Below, piece by piece: positions 55,122 through 64,000 of a stretch of 64,000 nucleotides of DNA. The notes beneath the pieces are model-generated. The model did no database searches. It worked only from the letters and a program-made list of their open reading frames with translations, and had not been told where the DNA came from. Both the position numbers and the translations under genes were made by a program. Positions within the stretch are counted from its first letter, which is position 1, and each line of letters starts with the position of its first letter. The stretch is taken from assembly GCF_003669015.1 (NCBI RefSeq), contig NZ_CP033069.1:3234501-3298500 (forward strand). The letters run 5' to 3'. This stretch comes from Acidovorax sp. 1608163 (lineage in GTDB: Bacteria; Pseudomonadota; Gammaproteobacteria; Burkholderiales; Burkholderiaceae_C).

Positions 55122-57466
55122 GCCAATGCCCCTGCAACAGTGCCCGTTGCACCGCTCTCTGCCCCAGCCTCTGCCCCGGTGGTGGCCACATGCCGCACCA
55201 GCACCACCGGAATGGACTTGGACGTGGGCGTACCGGCCACATCGGCCACCGCGCTCAAAGGCACCAACGGGTTGGTCTCTGGGTAGTAGGCGGCTAGGTT
55301 GCCCCGAGGAATGTCATACGCCACCAGCTTGAAGCGGTCGGCACGGCGTTCTTGCCCATCGCTCCACAGGGTCTGGATGTCCACCCAGTCGCCGTCCTTC
55401 ATGCCCAACTCGCGAATGTCCTCGGCATGGATGAACACCACGCGGCGCTGGCCGTAGACCCCCCGGTAGCGGTCGTCCATGCCGTAAATGGTGGTGTTGT
55501 ACTGGTCGTGCGAACGGGTGGTGAGCAAGGTGAACACCACCGTGTCGCGCACCCGCTCGCGCGCCAGGTGCGACGGTGTATCGCGGGGCACGGGGTGCGC
55601 GTAGAAGCTGGCCTTGCCCGACGCCGTGGTCCAGACCCGCTCGCTGGCCGTGTTGCGCAGCCTGAATCCGCCCGGCGCCGCCACACGGGTGTTGAAGTCT
55701 TTGAAATCGGGAAACACCTGCTCGATCAGATCGCGGATGCGGCGGTAGTCCTCCACCAGCCACAGCCAGGGCGTGTTGCTGCGCCCACCCAGCGTGGCCG
55801 CAGCCAGCCGGGCCACGATGGCGGGCTCGGACAGCAGCTGCTCGGACGCCGGGGGGTTGATGCCCATGGACAGGTGCACCATGCTCATCGAGTCTTCCAC
55901 CGTCACGCCCTGCGCGCCACTGGCCTGCATGTCGATTTCGGTGCGACCCAGGCACGGCAGGATCAGCGCCTCACGGCCATGCACCAGATGACTGCGGTTG
56001 AGCTTGGTGGTGACATGCACGGTGAGATCGCAGCGCTGCAGGGCTTTCCAGGTTTCGTAGGTGTCTGGCGTGGCCGCAGCAAAGTTGCCGCCCAGCGCAA
56101 AAAACACCTTGCCCTGCCCCGCCAGCATCTGGCCAATGGCCTCCACCGTGTCCACACCGGGTTTGCGCGGCGGCTCAAAGCCAAACACATCGCGCAGCTT
56201 GTCGAGCAAGGCGGCAGGCGGCTTCTCCCAGATGCCCATGGTGCGGTCACCCTGCACATTGCTGTGGCCGCGCACCGGGCAAGGCCCCGCGCCCTCGCGC
56301 CCCACATTGCCGCGCATCATCAGCCAGCCCACAATGGCCTGGATGGTGGCCACGGAATACTTGTGCTGCGTGATGCCCATGCCCCAGCAGGCGATCACGT
56401 TCTTGGCGCCGATGTAGATGTCGCCCGCCGCACGGATCTGTGCCTCGGTCAGGCCCGACTCCTCCTCCAGCAGCGCCCACGACTCGGCCCGCAGGTCGGC
56501 GGCCAATGCCTCAAAGCCCGTGGTGTGTTCGGCAATGAAGGCGTGGTCCAGCACCCCGCCGCGCAGGTCCTCTTGCTCCAGCACATGCTTCATCATGCCT
56601 TTGACGGCCGCAAAATCGCCCCCCACGCGCAACTGGAAGTAGTGGGTGCTGATGGGCGACGAGCCCAAGGTGGCCATCTCCATCTTGTTTTGCGGGTCGG
56701 CAAAGCGCTCAAGGCCCCGCTCGCGCAGGGGGTTAAAGCTCACGATGCGCGCGCCACGCTTGTGGGCGTCGCGCAGCTCGGCCAGCATGCGGGGGTGGTT
56801 GGTGCCAGGGTTCTGGCCAAAAATAAAAATCGCGTCGGCACACTCAAAGTCGTGCAGCGTGACGGTGCCCTTGCCCACGCCAATTTGCGGGCGCATGCCA
56901 CTGCCGCTGGGCTCGTGGCACATGTTCGAGCAATCCGGGAAATTGTTGGTGCCGTACTGGCGCACGAACAACTGGTACAAAAACGCAGCCTCGTTGCTGG
57001 CCCGGCCCGAGGTGTAAAAAATCGCCTGGTTAGGGTCCGGCAGCGCATTCAGATGGCGAGCAATCAGCGCAAACGCGTCGTCCCAGGCAATGGGCTGGTA
57101 GCGGTCTGAGGGCGCGTCGTACACCATGGGCTGCGTCAGCCGCCCCTGGTCTTCCAGCCAAAAATCGCTTTGCGTTTGCAGATCGGCCACGGTGTGCTGG
57201 GCGAAAAACTCCGCACCTGCGCGGCGCTCCGTGGCTTCGGCCGCCACGGCCTTGGCGCCGTTCTCACAAAACTCGAAGGTCGATGCGTGGTTGCGATCGG
57301 GCCAGGCACAACCTGGGCAATCAAACCCATCGGGCTGGTTGGCCGACAGCAAGGTCTTCGCGCCCTTGAGAGGGATGTCCTGGCGCAGCAGCGTGTTCTT
57401 CACGCTGTTCAAAGCGCCCCAGCCACCGGCCGGGCCTTTGTAAAACTCAATTTTTTCTTGTTTCAT
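55118..57466 (-). CDS. FdhF/YdeP-type molybdopterin oxidoreductase
   Basis: A 782-residue enzyme resembling YdeP/FdhF-family oxidoreductases: LSANQPDGFDCPGCAWPDRN near the N-terminus with a Cys-rich site, TSGRASNEAAFLYQLFVRQY, CHEPSGSGMRPQIGVGKGTV, and molybdopterin blocks GHSNVQGDRTMGIWEKPP, LPCLGRTEIDMQASG and RSHDQYNTTIYGMDDRYRG. YdeP-type enzymes are mostly of unknown substrate and are cytoplasmic; no TAT signal is seen. It starts the operon with the small protein and FdhD. Confidence 0.9.
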   Translation of the reverse strand: MKQEKIEFYKGPAGGWGALNSVKNTLLRQDIPLKGAKTLLSANQPDGFDCPGCAWPDRNHASTFEFCENGAKAVAAEATERRAGAEFFAQHTVADLQTQSDFWLEDQGRLTQPMVYDAPSDRYQPIAWDDAFALIARHLNALPDPNQAIFYTSGRASNEAAFLYQLFVRQYGTNNFPDCSNMCHEPSGSGMRPQIGVGKGTVTLHDFECADAIFIFGQNPGTNHPRMLAELRDAHKRGARIVSFNPLRERGLERFADPQNKMEMATLGSSPISTHYFQLRVGGDFAAVKGMMKHVLEQEDLRGGVLDHAFIAEHTTGFEALAADLRAESWALLEEESGLTEAQIRAAGDIYIGAKNVIACWGMGITQHKYSVATIQAIVGWLMMRGNVGREGAGPCPVRGHSNVQGDRTMGIWEKPPAALLDKLRDVFGFEPPRKPGVDTVEAIGQMLAGQGKVFFALGGNFAAATPDTYETWKALQRCDLTVHVTTKLNRSHLVHGREALILPCLGRTEIDMQASGAQGVTVEDSMSMVHLSMGINPPASEQLLSEPAIVARLAAATLGGRSNTPWLWLVEDYRRIRDLIEQVFPDFKDFNTRVAAPGGFRLRNTASERVWTTASGKASFYAHPVPRDTPSHLARERVRDTVVFTLLTTRSHDQYNTTIYGMDDRYRGVYGQRRVVFIHAEDIRELGMKDGDWVDIQTLWSDGQERRADRFKLVAYDIPRGNLAAYYPETNPLVPLSAVADVAGTPTSKSIPVVLVRHVATTGAEAGAESGATGTVAGALA

Positions 57467-57620
57467 CGCCGTCTCCCGGACTGAACGAAAACCCAAAGGC
57501 GCTGCAGCAGGCCCCGCCCAAGACGAGGAACCTGCTGTGCGCCCACATCACTGCTTGTACTGCCACCCCAGCGCGAGTGCGGGTGCCTGCACCCAGCGCC
57601 CACGGCTCGCGCAAGGTCAT

Positions 57621-59300
57621 TCACTGAAAGAACTTGGCGGCGCTCAACAGTGTCTTGTAAGTGCCCCAGGCCAGCGGCAAGCCCACCGCCAGCCAGGCCA
57701 GCACCACCACAGCGGTGCTGGTGCGCTCTGTGCTGTTGCCACCCGCCCCCACTTCTGCGGCCACGGCCTTGTCGTGGGCCAGTTTCTTCTCGTGGGCCAG
57801 CTCGGCGTCGGTCATGAAGTGCTTGTCGGCCACGGGGCGCACCAGCAGGTTGGCAATCAAGCCCACCACCAGCATGCCCACCAGGATGTACATGGTCTGG
57901 TTATAGACCTGCTCGCGCGGAATGCCCAGGCCCAGCTGGTATTCACGCATGTAGTTGACCACCACCGGGCCCAAAATACCCGCCGTGGCCCACGCAGTGA
58001 GCAAGCGGCCATGGATGGCGCCCACCATTTGCGTGCCGAACAGGTCGGCCAGGTAGGCAGGCACGGTGGCAAAGCCGCCACCGTACATCGACAGGATGAC
58101 GCAGAACGCGCCCACAAACAGCAGCTTGCTGCCTGCACCGGCCGACGAAGGAATGCTGAAGTACAGCAGGCCACCCAGCACAAAGAACACGGTGTAAGTG
58201 AGCTTGCGGCCCAGCTTGTCTGACAGGCTGGCCCAGAAGAAGCGGCCGCCGATGTTGAACAGCGACAGCAGCGCCGTGAAGCCACCGGCCACGGCCGCAA
58301 TGGCGGACAGCTCTTCCTTGCTCAGCTCGGAGAACTTCTTGCCGATGCCCACCAGGCCACCGCCAAACACTTCCTGCAGCATGGGGCTGGCCATGCCGAT
58401 CACGCCAATGCCGGCCGACACGTTCATGCACAGCACCACCCACACCAGCCAGAACTGGGGAATGCCCCATACCTTCTTCACGTGCACATGGCGCTGCGTG
58501 ATCATGGCGTTGGCCGTGAGCGTGGCCGGGGGTGTCCAGCCTGCGGGCTTCCAGCCACTGGGTGGCACGCGGTAGCCCAGGGCCCCGGCCATCATGAACG
58601 CAAAGTACACCAGCGCCATGACCACAAAGGTCTGCATCACACCGGCATCGGTGGGGGTGGCGAAGAACTTCATCAACTCCACCGCCAGGGGCGAGCCAAT
58701 CATCGCGCCACCACCAAAGCCCATGATGGCCATGCCGGTGGCCATGCCACGGCGGTCGGGGAACCACTTGATCAGTGTGGACACGGGCGAGATGTAGCCC
58801 AGCCCCAGCCCAATGCCGCCGATGACACCCGAGCCCAAAATCATCATCCAGAACTGGTGGGTGTGGATGCCCAGGGCCGACAGCAGCATGCCGCCGCACC
58901 AGCACACGGCCGACACCACCCCGGCCTTGCGGGGGCCCGCCCGCTCCAGCCAGCCGCCCCAGATGGCCGCAGAGCAGCCCAGGAACACAAAGAACAGCGT
59001 GTACATCCAGCCCAGCGTGGCCACGGTCCAGTCGCACTGCGTGGTGAACAACTGGGTGAAAAAGCCCACCTCCTTGCCGCAGGCCGCACCGGCACCCGCC
59101 GTTTGCAGCGCCTTGGACAGCGGCAGCCAGAACACGGAAAAGCCGTAGGCCATGCCAATGCACAGGTGGATGGCCAAGGCTGCCGGTGGCACCAGCCAGC
59201 GGTTAAAGCCTGGGCCGGCAATGATGCGCTCCTTGCTCAGAAAACCCGGCGCAGCCGAGTCCTCCTGAACCAAAGGCAAGCTTGCTGTAGAAGCTGTCAT
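57621..59300 (-). CDS. MFS transporter, oxalate/formate antiporter (OFA) family
   Basis: A 559-residue protein with twelve membrane segments and an extended C-terminal loop. Family stretches: LCIGMAYGFSVFWLPLSKAL, WFPDRRGMATGMAIMGFGGG, GRFFWASLSDKLGRKLTYTV and LFGTQMVGAIHGRLLTAWA. OFA members exchange or take up formate, oxalate or similar carboxylates; lying at the head of a formate dehydrogenase locus it most likely imports formate or oxalate. The intergenic region toward the FdhF-type gene is 154 bp. Confidence 0.9.
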   Translation of the reverse strand: MTASTASLPLVQEDSAAPGFLSKERIIAGPGFNRWLVPPAALAIHLCIGMAYGFSVFWLPLSKALQTAGAGAACGKEVGFFTQLFTTQCDWTVATLGWMYTLFFVFLGCSAAIWGGWLERAGPRKAGVVSAVCWCGGMLLSALGIHTHQFWMMILGSGVIGGIGLGLGYISPVSTLIKWFPDRRGMATGMAIMGFGGGAMIGSPLAVELMKFFATPTDAGVMQTFVVMALVYFAFMMAGALGYRVPPSGWKPAGWTPPATLTANAMITQRHVHVKKVWGIPQFWLVWVVLCMNVSAGIGVIGMASPMLQEVFGGGLVGIGKKFSELSKEELSAIAAVAGGFTALLSLFNIGGRFFWASLSDKLGRKLTYTVFFVLGGLLYFSIPSSAGAGSKLLFVGAFCVILSMYGGGFATVPAYLADLFGTQMVGAIHGRLLTAWATAGILGPVVVNYMREYQLGLGIPREQVYNQTMYILVGMLVVGLIANLLVRPVADKHFMTDAELAHEKKLAHDKAVAAEVGAGGNSTERTSTAVVVLAWLAVGLPLAWGTYKTLLSAAKFFQ

Positions 59301-59400
59301 GTATTTCCTCTCCCTTTCGCGCCATCACGGCGTTGTTTCTTGATGCAAATCAAAATCAGGAGCGGAGTTTCAGTAAAGCGGCAACCGGGCGTCAAATTAA

Positions 59401-59418
59401 ATCAAAGCATCGCTTGAT
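59401..59418. promoter_or_regulatory. LysR-type box upstream of the OFA gene
   Basis: ATCAA-AGCATCGC-TTGAT, a dyad with T-N11-A-like spacing, between the OFA transporter and the LysR gene. Confidence 0.45.
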
Positions 59419-59432
59419 TCATGCAGCGAATG

Positions 59433-59450
59433 TATGCAGCACGGTGCATA
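59433..59450. promoter_or_regulatory. Second inverted repeat upstream of the OFA gene
   Basis: TATGCA-GCACGG-TGCATA, perfect 6-bp arms, 15 bp from the first dyad. Confidence 0.45.
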
Positions 59451-59510
59451 ACCAAGCCCTCAGTCACTGCCCAAGCATGGGCTAGTGCGCCAGGTCTCCA
59501 CAGTGGTCGC

Positions 59511-60425
59511 TCAACTGCGCTTGCCACTCGGGGACTCCAGCAGCGCCAGCGCGGCCTCCAGCGCCCGCGACGTGCGGGGGCCGCGCTGGGTCATGAAGCC
59601 AATGGGGGTGCGCACATCGGGCTCCACCAGGGGCAGCGCCTCCAGGCCACGCTCGCTGCGCACCGCGGCCACCATGGCGCTGGGCAAGATGCTGCACACC
59701 TGGCCCGCAGCCACGCTCAGCACCAGGGTCAGCACCGAATTCGTCTCAATGGCAGGCACCACGGGCGCCCCTGCCTCGCCCAGGGCCTGGTCGATGATGA
59801 AGCGGTTGTGCATCTCAGCCGTCAGCAGGCACAGCGGCAACTGCCCTGCCTCGCGCCATGCCATGGGCGGTCCAATGCGCAGGTGGTCGAGGGCAGGCTC
59901 TGCGGCGCGGCGCAGCAGGTAATAGCGCTCGGTGCACTGCGGCCACGACCGCAAGTTAGCGCGCTGCGCCTGCATGCGCTCGCTGTAGCCCACGGCCAGG
60001 TCGATGGAGAGGTCTTCCAGGCCCTGCTCCAGCTCCAGCGAACTCATCGACAGCACCACCGAGGCAATGCCCGGGTGGCGTGCCTGCAGCAGCGCCGCAA
60101 ACCTGGCCAGCACTGGCACCGCCGTGGGGGTCGATGCCATGCGCAAACAGCCACGCGGCATGTCTTGCAAACTGCTCAGCTCCTGGCGCAGCACCTCGCT
60201 CTCGCGCAGCATGCGCTGCGCGGTGGTGAGCACCGCCTGGCCCTCGTGCGTGAGCCCCACATACGCACGCCCCCGCTGCACGATGACCACGCCAAACTCC
60301 TCCTCCAGCGACCGCAGGGCGTTGGAGAGCGCAGGCTGCGTGATGTGGCAGGCCTGCGCCGCCCGGCCAAAGTGCCGGTGCTCGTGCAGCGCCACCAGGT
60401 AGCGCAGGGACGCGAGCAGGTTCAT
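59511..60425 (-). CDS. LysR-family regulator
   Basis: A 304-residue protein with the N-terminal HTH (MNLLASLRYLVALHEHRHFG, QACHITQPALSNALRSLEEE) and a substrate-binding domain with GYSERMQAQR and the C-terminal RTPIGFMTQR. The start at 60425 matches the family; upstream Met gives unnatural residues. It lies on the same strand upstream of the OFA gene, so it probably controls the formate/oxalate genes. No effector is readable. Confidence 0.9.
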   Translation of the reverse strand: MNLLASLRYLVALHEHRHFGRAAQACHITQPALSNALRSLEEEFGVVIVQRGRAYVGLTHEGQAVLTTAQRMLRESEVLRQELSSLQDMPRGCLRMASTPTAVPVLARFAALLQARHPGIASVVLSMSSLELEQGLEDLSIDLAVGYSERMQAQRANLRSWPQCTERYYLLRRAAEPALDHLRIGPPMAWREAGQLPLCLLTAEMHNRFIIDQALGEAGAPVVPAIETNSVLTLVLSVAAGQVCSILPSAMVAAVRSERGLEALPLVEPDVRTPIGFMTQRGPRTSRALEAALALLESPSGKRS

Positions 60426-60530
60426 GGGTTTACGCCTTGCCTGCGCACAAAGAGGGGGCGCGGCTTGCCCACCCAAGCCGCGGGGTCCGCACCACCACCG
60501 TTACCTCCTGCAAGGGCGATTCGCTCATAA

Positions 60531-60600
60531 CATTTAAAGACTTTTAGGCCGCTAGCGCTCTACCAATAAGCGCAAGCAGCTATCGATTCAATAGCAAAAC
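60531..60600 (+). repeat. Dispersed hairpin repeat, copy E
   Basis: Leader CATTTAAAGACTTTTAGG, arms GCTAGCGCT and AAGCGCAAGC, then AGCTAT and TTCAATAGCAAAAC. Fills the spacer between the LysR gene and apbC. Confidence 0.7.
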
Positions 60601-60602
60601 AC

Positions 60603-61694
60603 TCAGGTGTTCTTGCTGATCGAGATGGTCGGGAACTTGTTGGAAAAGTCCTTGGCCTGCTGGGCGATCTTCACCGCCACGTCGCGGGCCACCTTCTTGT
60701 AGATCTGGGCGACTTCGCCATCGGGGTCGGCCACCACGGTGGGCTTGCCGCTGTCGGCCTGCAGGCGGATGCTCATGTTCAGCGGCAGCGCGCCCAGGTA
60801 GTCCATGCCGTAGTCGGCTGCCATCTTCTTGCCGCCATCGGCGCCAAAGATGTGCTCCACATGGCCGCAGTTGCTGCACACGTGGGCGGCCATGTTCTCG
60901 ACGATGCCCAGGATGGGCACGCCCACCTTCTCGAACATCTTGATGCCCTTCTTGGCGTCCAGCAGGGCGATGTCTTGCGGCGTGGTCACGATGACGGCGC
61001 CGGTCATGGGCACGCGCTGGCTCAGGGTGAGCTGGATGTCGCCGGTGCCGGGGGGCATGTCGATGATGAGGTAATCCAGGTCTTTCCAGTTGGTCTGGCG
61101 CAGCAGCTGCTCCAGCGCCTGCGTGGCCATGGGGCCGCGCCAGATCATGGCTTCGTCCTGGTCCACCAAAAAGCCGATGGACATGACCTGCACGCCGTAG
61201 TTCTCCAGCGGCTCCATGGTCTTGCCGTCTTCGCTTTCGGGGCGGCGGTTGATGCCCAGCATCATGGGCTGGCTGGGGCCGTAGATGTCGGCGTCCAGCA
61301 CGCCTACGCTGGCGCCCTCGGCGGCCAGGGCCAGGGCCAGGTTGGCGGCCGTGGTGCTTTTGCCCACGCCGCCTTTGCCCGAGGCCACGGCGATGATGTT
61401 CTTGACCTGGGGCAGCAGCTGCACGCCGCGCTGCACGGCATGGGCAATCACCTTGGTGGTGATGTTGACCGACACGTTGTCCACGCCCGCCACGCCCTTG
61501 GCGGCGGCCACCAGGCTGCGGCGCAGCTCGGGCACCAGGCTCTTGGCGGGGTAGCCCAGTTCCACGTCAAAGGCCACATCGCCACCGGTGATCAGCACAT
61601 TGCGCAGGGCGCGCGTGCTCACAAAATCCTTGCCCGTGTGGGGGTCCAGCACGCTGGAGAGTGCGGCCAAAAGGCCCTGTTCGGTGACTGCCAT
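60603..61694 (-). CDS. apbC: Iron-sulfur carrier ApbC/Mrp (P-loop ATPase)
   Basis: A 363-residue protein with an N-terminal MIP18-like domain (about 1-85) and the deviant Walker A SGKGGVGKSTTAANLALAL (about 105-123), DADIYGPSQPMMLG, the switch PPGTGDIQLTLSQ, and the CxxC iron-sulfur site HVCSNCGHVEHIFG (about 280). It binds and transfers 4Fe-4S clusters. Divergent from metG-side genes; such a neighbourhood is usual in this group. Confidence 0.96.
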   Translation of the reverse strand: MAVTEQGLLAALSSVLDPHTGKDFVSTRALRNVLITGGDVAFDVELGYPAKSLVPELRRSLVAAAKGVAGVDNVSVNITTKVIAHAVQRGVQLLPQVKNIIAVASGKGGVGKSTTAANLALALAAEGASVGVLDADIYGPSQPMMLGINRRPESEDGKTMEPLENYGVQVMSIGFLVDQDEAMIWRGPMATQALEQLLRQTNWKDLDYLIIDMPPGTGDIQLTLSQRVPMTGAVIVTTPQDIALLDAKKGIKMFEKVGVPILGIVENMAAHVCSNCGHVEHIFGADGGKKMAADYGMDYLGALPLNMSIRLQADSGKPTVVADPDGEVAQIYKKVARDVAVKIAQQAKDFSNKFPTISISKNT

Positions 61695-61884
61695 TCAAAT
61701 AACTCCTGTGGGGGCGAGTAGTCTATCCAAGAGGCTTTCACTGGCTTTTACTGGGGGCAAGCCACCTTCTGCGGGGGCCGAAACACCGTTGCAACCACAC
61801 CAACCTGCCCGCCAACCCCTGCACCTGCACGACAATGCGCACCCATTGACCCTACCGCCCCCAACGCCAGAGCGAGACGCCACC

Positions 61885-62454
61885 GTGAAACTCAAGATGT
61901 CCGAAAACTCCCTGTTTGCCCTGCTGCTGCGCTCGCCGTGGTGGATCAGCTTTGTGCTGGTGGCGGCCCTTGCGCTGGTGTCCCGGGCCTTGCTGCCTGC
62001 GGAATACTTTGTGCTCGGGGCGCTCAGCGGTTTTCCGCTGTTTGTGGTGGGCTGCATCGCGGCCTGGCGGCAGCTGCGCGCGCCCAGCGCAGCCAAGGTG
62101 CAGCAAATGCTGGACAGCACCCAGTCCATGCCCTGGAGTGCCTTCTCCCAGGCACTCACCCACGCCTGGGTGGGCCAGGGGTTTGACGTGAATGTGGCGT
62201 CCAAAGGGCCGGTGGACCTGCGCCTGACCAAGGGCGAACAGACCATTTTGGTCAGCGCCAAGCGCTGGAAGGCCGCCACGCACGGCATCGAGCCCCTGCG
62301 CGAGCTATACAACGCCATGCAGGCCCAAAACGCCCAGGGCGCCCTCTATGTGGCAGGCCAAGGCAGCGTGAGCGAAAGCGCCGCCCTGTTTGCCCGCGAC
62401 CACGGCATCACCCTCGTGCAAGGCCCCGCCCTGGCGGCGCTGTTGCTCGGCTGA
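61885..62454 (+). CDS. Membrane protein with Mrr-like restriction endonuclease fold
   Basis: A 189-residue protein starting at GTG 61885 (or ATG 61897) with two N-terminal membrane segments (LRSPWWISFVLVAALALVS, YFVLGALSGFPLFVVGCI) and a soluble domain GFDVNVASKGPVDLRLTKGE followed by TILVSAKRWKAATHGIEPL, which resembles the D-x(n)-x-x-K nuclease core of Mrr-type type IV restriction enzymes. The acidic residue before the Lys (Ser-Ala-Lys here) is atypical. A role in DNA or RNA cleavage is not shown. Confidence 0.75.
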   Translation: MKLKMSENSLFALLLRSPWWISFVLVAALALVSRALLPAEYFVLGALSGFPLFVVGCIAAWRQLRAPSAAKVQQMLDSTQSMPWSAFSQALTHAWVGQGFDVNVASKGPVDLRLTKGEQTILVSAKRWKAATHGIEPLRELYNAMQAQNAQGALYVAGQGSVSESAALFARDHGITLVQGPALAALLLG

Positions 62455-62589
62455 GACAAGGGCCCGCAGCGCCACGGCATCTACGGGTTTTCACAAACCA
62501 AAGCGGGGGCCCTGCGCAGCACACTTTAGGCATCCTGTCCGCTGTAACAACCCACGGGCAGACCCGCTTGCACACCCACGGTTTTCGAC

Positions 62590-63840
62590 ATGCCCCACCG
62601 CGACCCGCCTGAGCCCCCTCAAACCCCGTCCACCGGCCTGCTGCTGACCGGCGGCGGCGCCCGCGCTGCCTACCAGGTGGGCGTGCTCGAAGCCATCGCC
62701 GACCTGCGCCTGGCCTGCGGCGCGGGGCAGCAGCCCAACCCGTTTCCCATCATCACCGGCACCTCGGCCGGGGCCATCAACGCAGCGGCGCTGGCCTGCG
62801 GGGCCGACAACTTTGACCGCGCCGTGCGCCGCATTGCCCGCGTGTGGCGGCAGTTCCACGCCAGCCAGGTGTACGGCGCCGATTCGCTGAGCGTGATGCG
62901 CAGCGGCGCGCGCTGGCTCACGCTGGTCTCTCTGGGCTGGGCTCTGGCCCGCTGGCGGCGCATGCGGCCCAAATCGCTGCTGGACAACGCACCGCTCGAA
63001 AAGCTGCTGGTCAAGATGGTGCCCCTGGTGCGCTTGCCGCGCCTCATCCGCAGGGGGCATCTCAAGGCGCTGGCCGTCACGGCGTCCAGCTACAGCTCGG
63101 GCGAGCACGTCACGTTTTTTGAGTCGGCCGAGGCGGTGCAGCCCTGGGTGCGCTCGCAGCGCAAGGCCGCGCGTGACCGCATCACGCACGAGCACCTGCT
63201 CGCCTCCTCGGCCATTCCGTTCATCTTCCCGGCCAAAGGCATCGAGGTGGACGACCACGTCGAATACTTTGGCGACGGCTCCATGCGCCAGTCCGCGCCC
63301 ATCGCGCCCGCCATCCATCTGGGGGCAGAGCGCATCCTCGTCATTGGCGCCGGGCGCATGCACGAGCCCAAGGGCGACACCGCCGCCAACCCCACGACCA
63401 ACTACCCCACGCTGGCGCAAATTGCGGGGCACGCGCTGTCCAACATCTTTCTGGACGCACTGTCGGTGGACGTGGAGCGGGTGCAGCGCATCAACCAGAC
63501 GCTGTCCCTCATCCCCGAGGAAAAACGCACCCACAGCTCCCTTCGCCCCATCGAGCTGCTGGTGATTGCCCCCTCGCAGCGGCTGGACGCCGTGGCAGCG
63601 CGCCACGTGGGCGACCTGCCCACGCCGGTGCGCACCATGCTGGGCGCCTTGGGCGTCACCTCCAACATGGCCGATGTGCGCGGCGCGGCGCTGGCCAGTT
63701 ACCTGCTGTTTGAAGCGGGCTACACCCAGGAGCTGATGGCCCTGGGCCGTGCGGACACCCTGGCCATGCGCGCCGAGGTATGCCAGTTTTTTGGCTGGAA
63801 CGACACCGGCGCAGAAATCAAGACGCGGCTGCACCAGTAA
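62590..63840 (+). CDS. Patatin-like phospholipase
   Basis: A 416-residue protein with the patatin set: oxyanion hole TGGGARAAYQVGVLEAIADL, nucleophile motif GTSAGAINAAALA and the catalytic Asp in YFGDGSMRQSAPIAPA. Patatins hydrolyse acyl groups from phospholipids; physiological substrate unknown. No signal peptide. It precedes metG by 110 bp. Confidence 0.92.
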   Translation: MPHRDPPEPPQTPSTGLLLTGGGARAAYQVGVLEAIADLRLACGAGQQPNPFPIITGTSAGAINAAALACGADNFDRAVRRIARVWRQFHASQVYGADSLSVMRSGARWLTLVSLGWALARWRRMRPKSLLDNAPLEKLLVKMVPLVRLPRLIRRGHLKALAVTASSYSSGEHVTFFESAEAVQPWVRSQRKAARDRITHEHLLASSAIPFIFPAKGIEVDDHVEYFGDGSMRQSAPIAPAIHLGAERILVIGAGRMHEPKGDTAANPTTNYPTLAQIAGHALSNIFLDALSVDVERVQRINQTLSLIPEEKRTHSSLRPIELLVIAPSQRLDAVAARHVGDLPTPVRTMLGALGVTSNMADVRGAALASYLLFEAGYTQELMALGRADTLAMRAEVCQFFGWNDTGAEIKTRLHQ

Positions 63841-63950
63841 CGCGGGCCCACATCCCGCGCCTCACGTTCCACGTCCTGCGCCCCCATCGGCGGCAGCCGC
63901 TCTGGCACTCGCCTAAAATCGCCGGTTCCGCCTGAGAAAGTGTTCCCCCC

Positions 63951-64000
63951 ATGTCGTCACCCGCACGCAAACTCTTCGTTACCACCGCCCTGCCGTATGC
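63951..64000 (+). CDS. metG: Methionyl-tRNA synthetase, N-terminal start only
   Basis: The last 50 bp encode MSSPARKLFVTTALPYA, which matches the start of bacterial MetG (the P-loop-like TTALPYANG motif begins at ALPYA). The enzyme charges tRNA-Met; the gene continues outside the window. Confidence 0.9.
   Translation, partial: MSSPARKLFVTTALPY

Overview
The window is high-GC DNA from a chromosome that looks like a betaproteobacterium of the family Comamonadaceae (Acidovorax/Delftia-like). The clues are the urease operon layout, the formate dehydrogenase cluster with DUF3305/DUF3306 partners, the apbC-metG neighbourhood and dispersed intergenic repeats of a style common in that family. The genus is an inference; no rRNA or typing marker is present.

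Layout. (1) 1-9.4 kb: a sensor kinase fused to an NCS1-type permease (minus strand, cut by the window edge) faces a complete urease operon ureA-ureJ-ureB-ureC-GNAT-ureE-ureF-ureG. ureG seems to have lost one C in a poly-C run near its 5' end, so its N-terminus is odd. (2) 9.4-30.6 kb: a tRNA-Ser(UGA) gene, then a degenerate P2/phiCTX-like prophage. It holds a P4-type integrase, an integron (intI with a perfect LexA box, attI-like site, one cassette and one attC), an early operon with an AlpA-like regulator and gpA-type replication endonuclease, an S24 repressor, and an AT-richer cargo block. The cargo contains a ParB-like protein, a nuclease-like partner, a C5 cytosine methyltransferase and an HNH endonuclease. 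After it come truncated late genes D and P fused head to head by a large internal deletion, an intact portal gene, a candidate cos site and several accessory genes. The prophage cannot make virions, because no capsid, tail or lysis gene remains. (3) 30.8-43.9 kb: ordinary chromosomal genes. These are an SDR, an Old Yellow Enzyme reductase divergent from a MarR regulator, an Ala/Lys-rich secreted protein, a truncated haemoglobin, a polar amino acid ABC transporter, an FtsX-like permease, a membrane C13-type cysteine peptidase and a first FdhD. (4) 44-60.4 kb: a respiratory formate dehydrogenase cluster (alpha, beta, gamma subunits, TAT-target protein, TorD chaperone, multi-cluster ferredoxin, DUF3305, DUF3306), a second FdhD, a small winged-helix protein, an FdhF/YdeP-type oxidoreductase, an OFA-type oxalate/formate transporter and a LysR regulator. 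(5) 60.6-64 kb: apbC (Mrp), an Mrr-like membrane protein, a patatin-like phospholipase and the first codons of metG.

How they work together. The urease genes form one plus-strand transcription unit whose only visible regulator candidate is the divergent permease-kinase. The formate block lies all on the minus strand: the OFA transporter and LysR regulator sit upstream, two FdhD-type sulfur carriers serve two molybdopterin enzymes, and TorD plus two TAT-signal proteins point to folding and export of the alpha subunit. Repeats are a second theme: five copies of one hairpin repeat and two MITE-like large palindromes sit between or inside genes.
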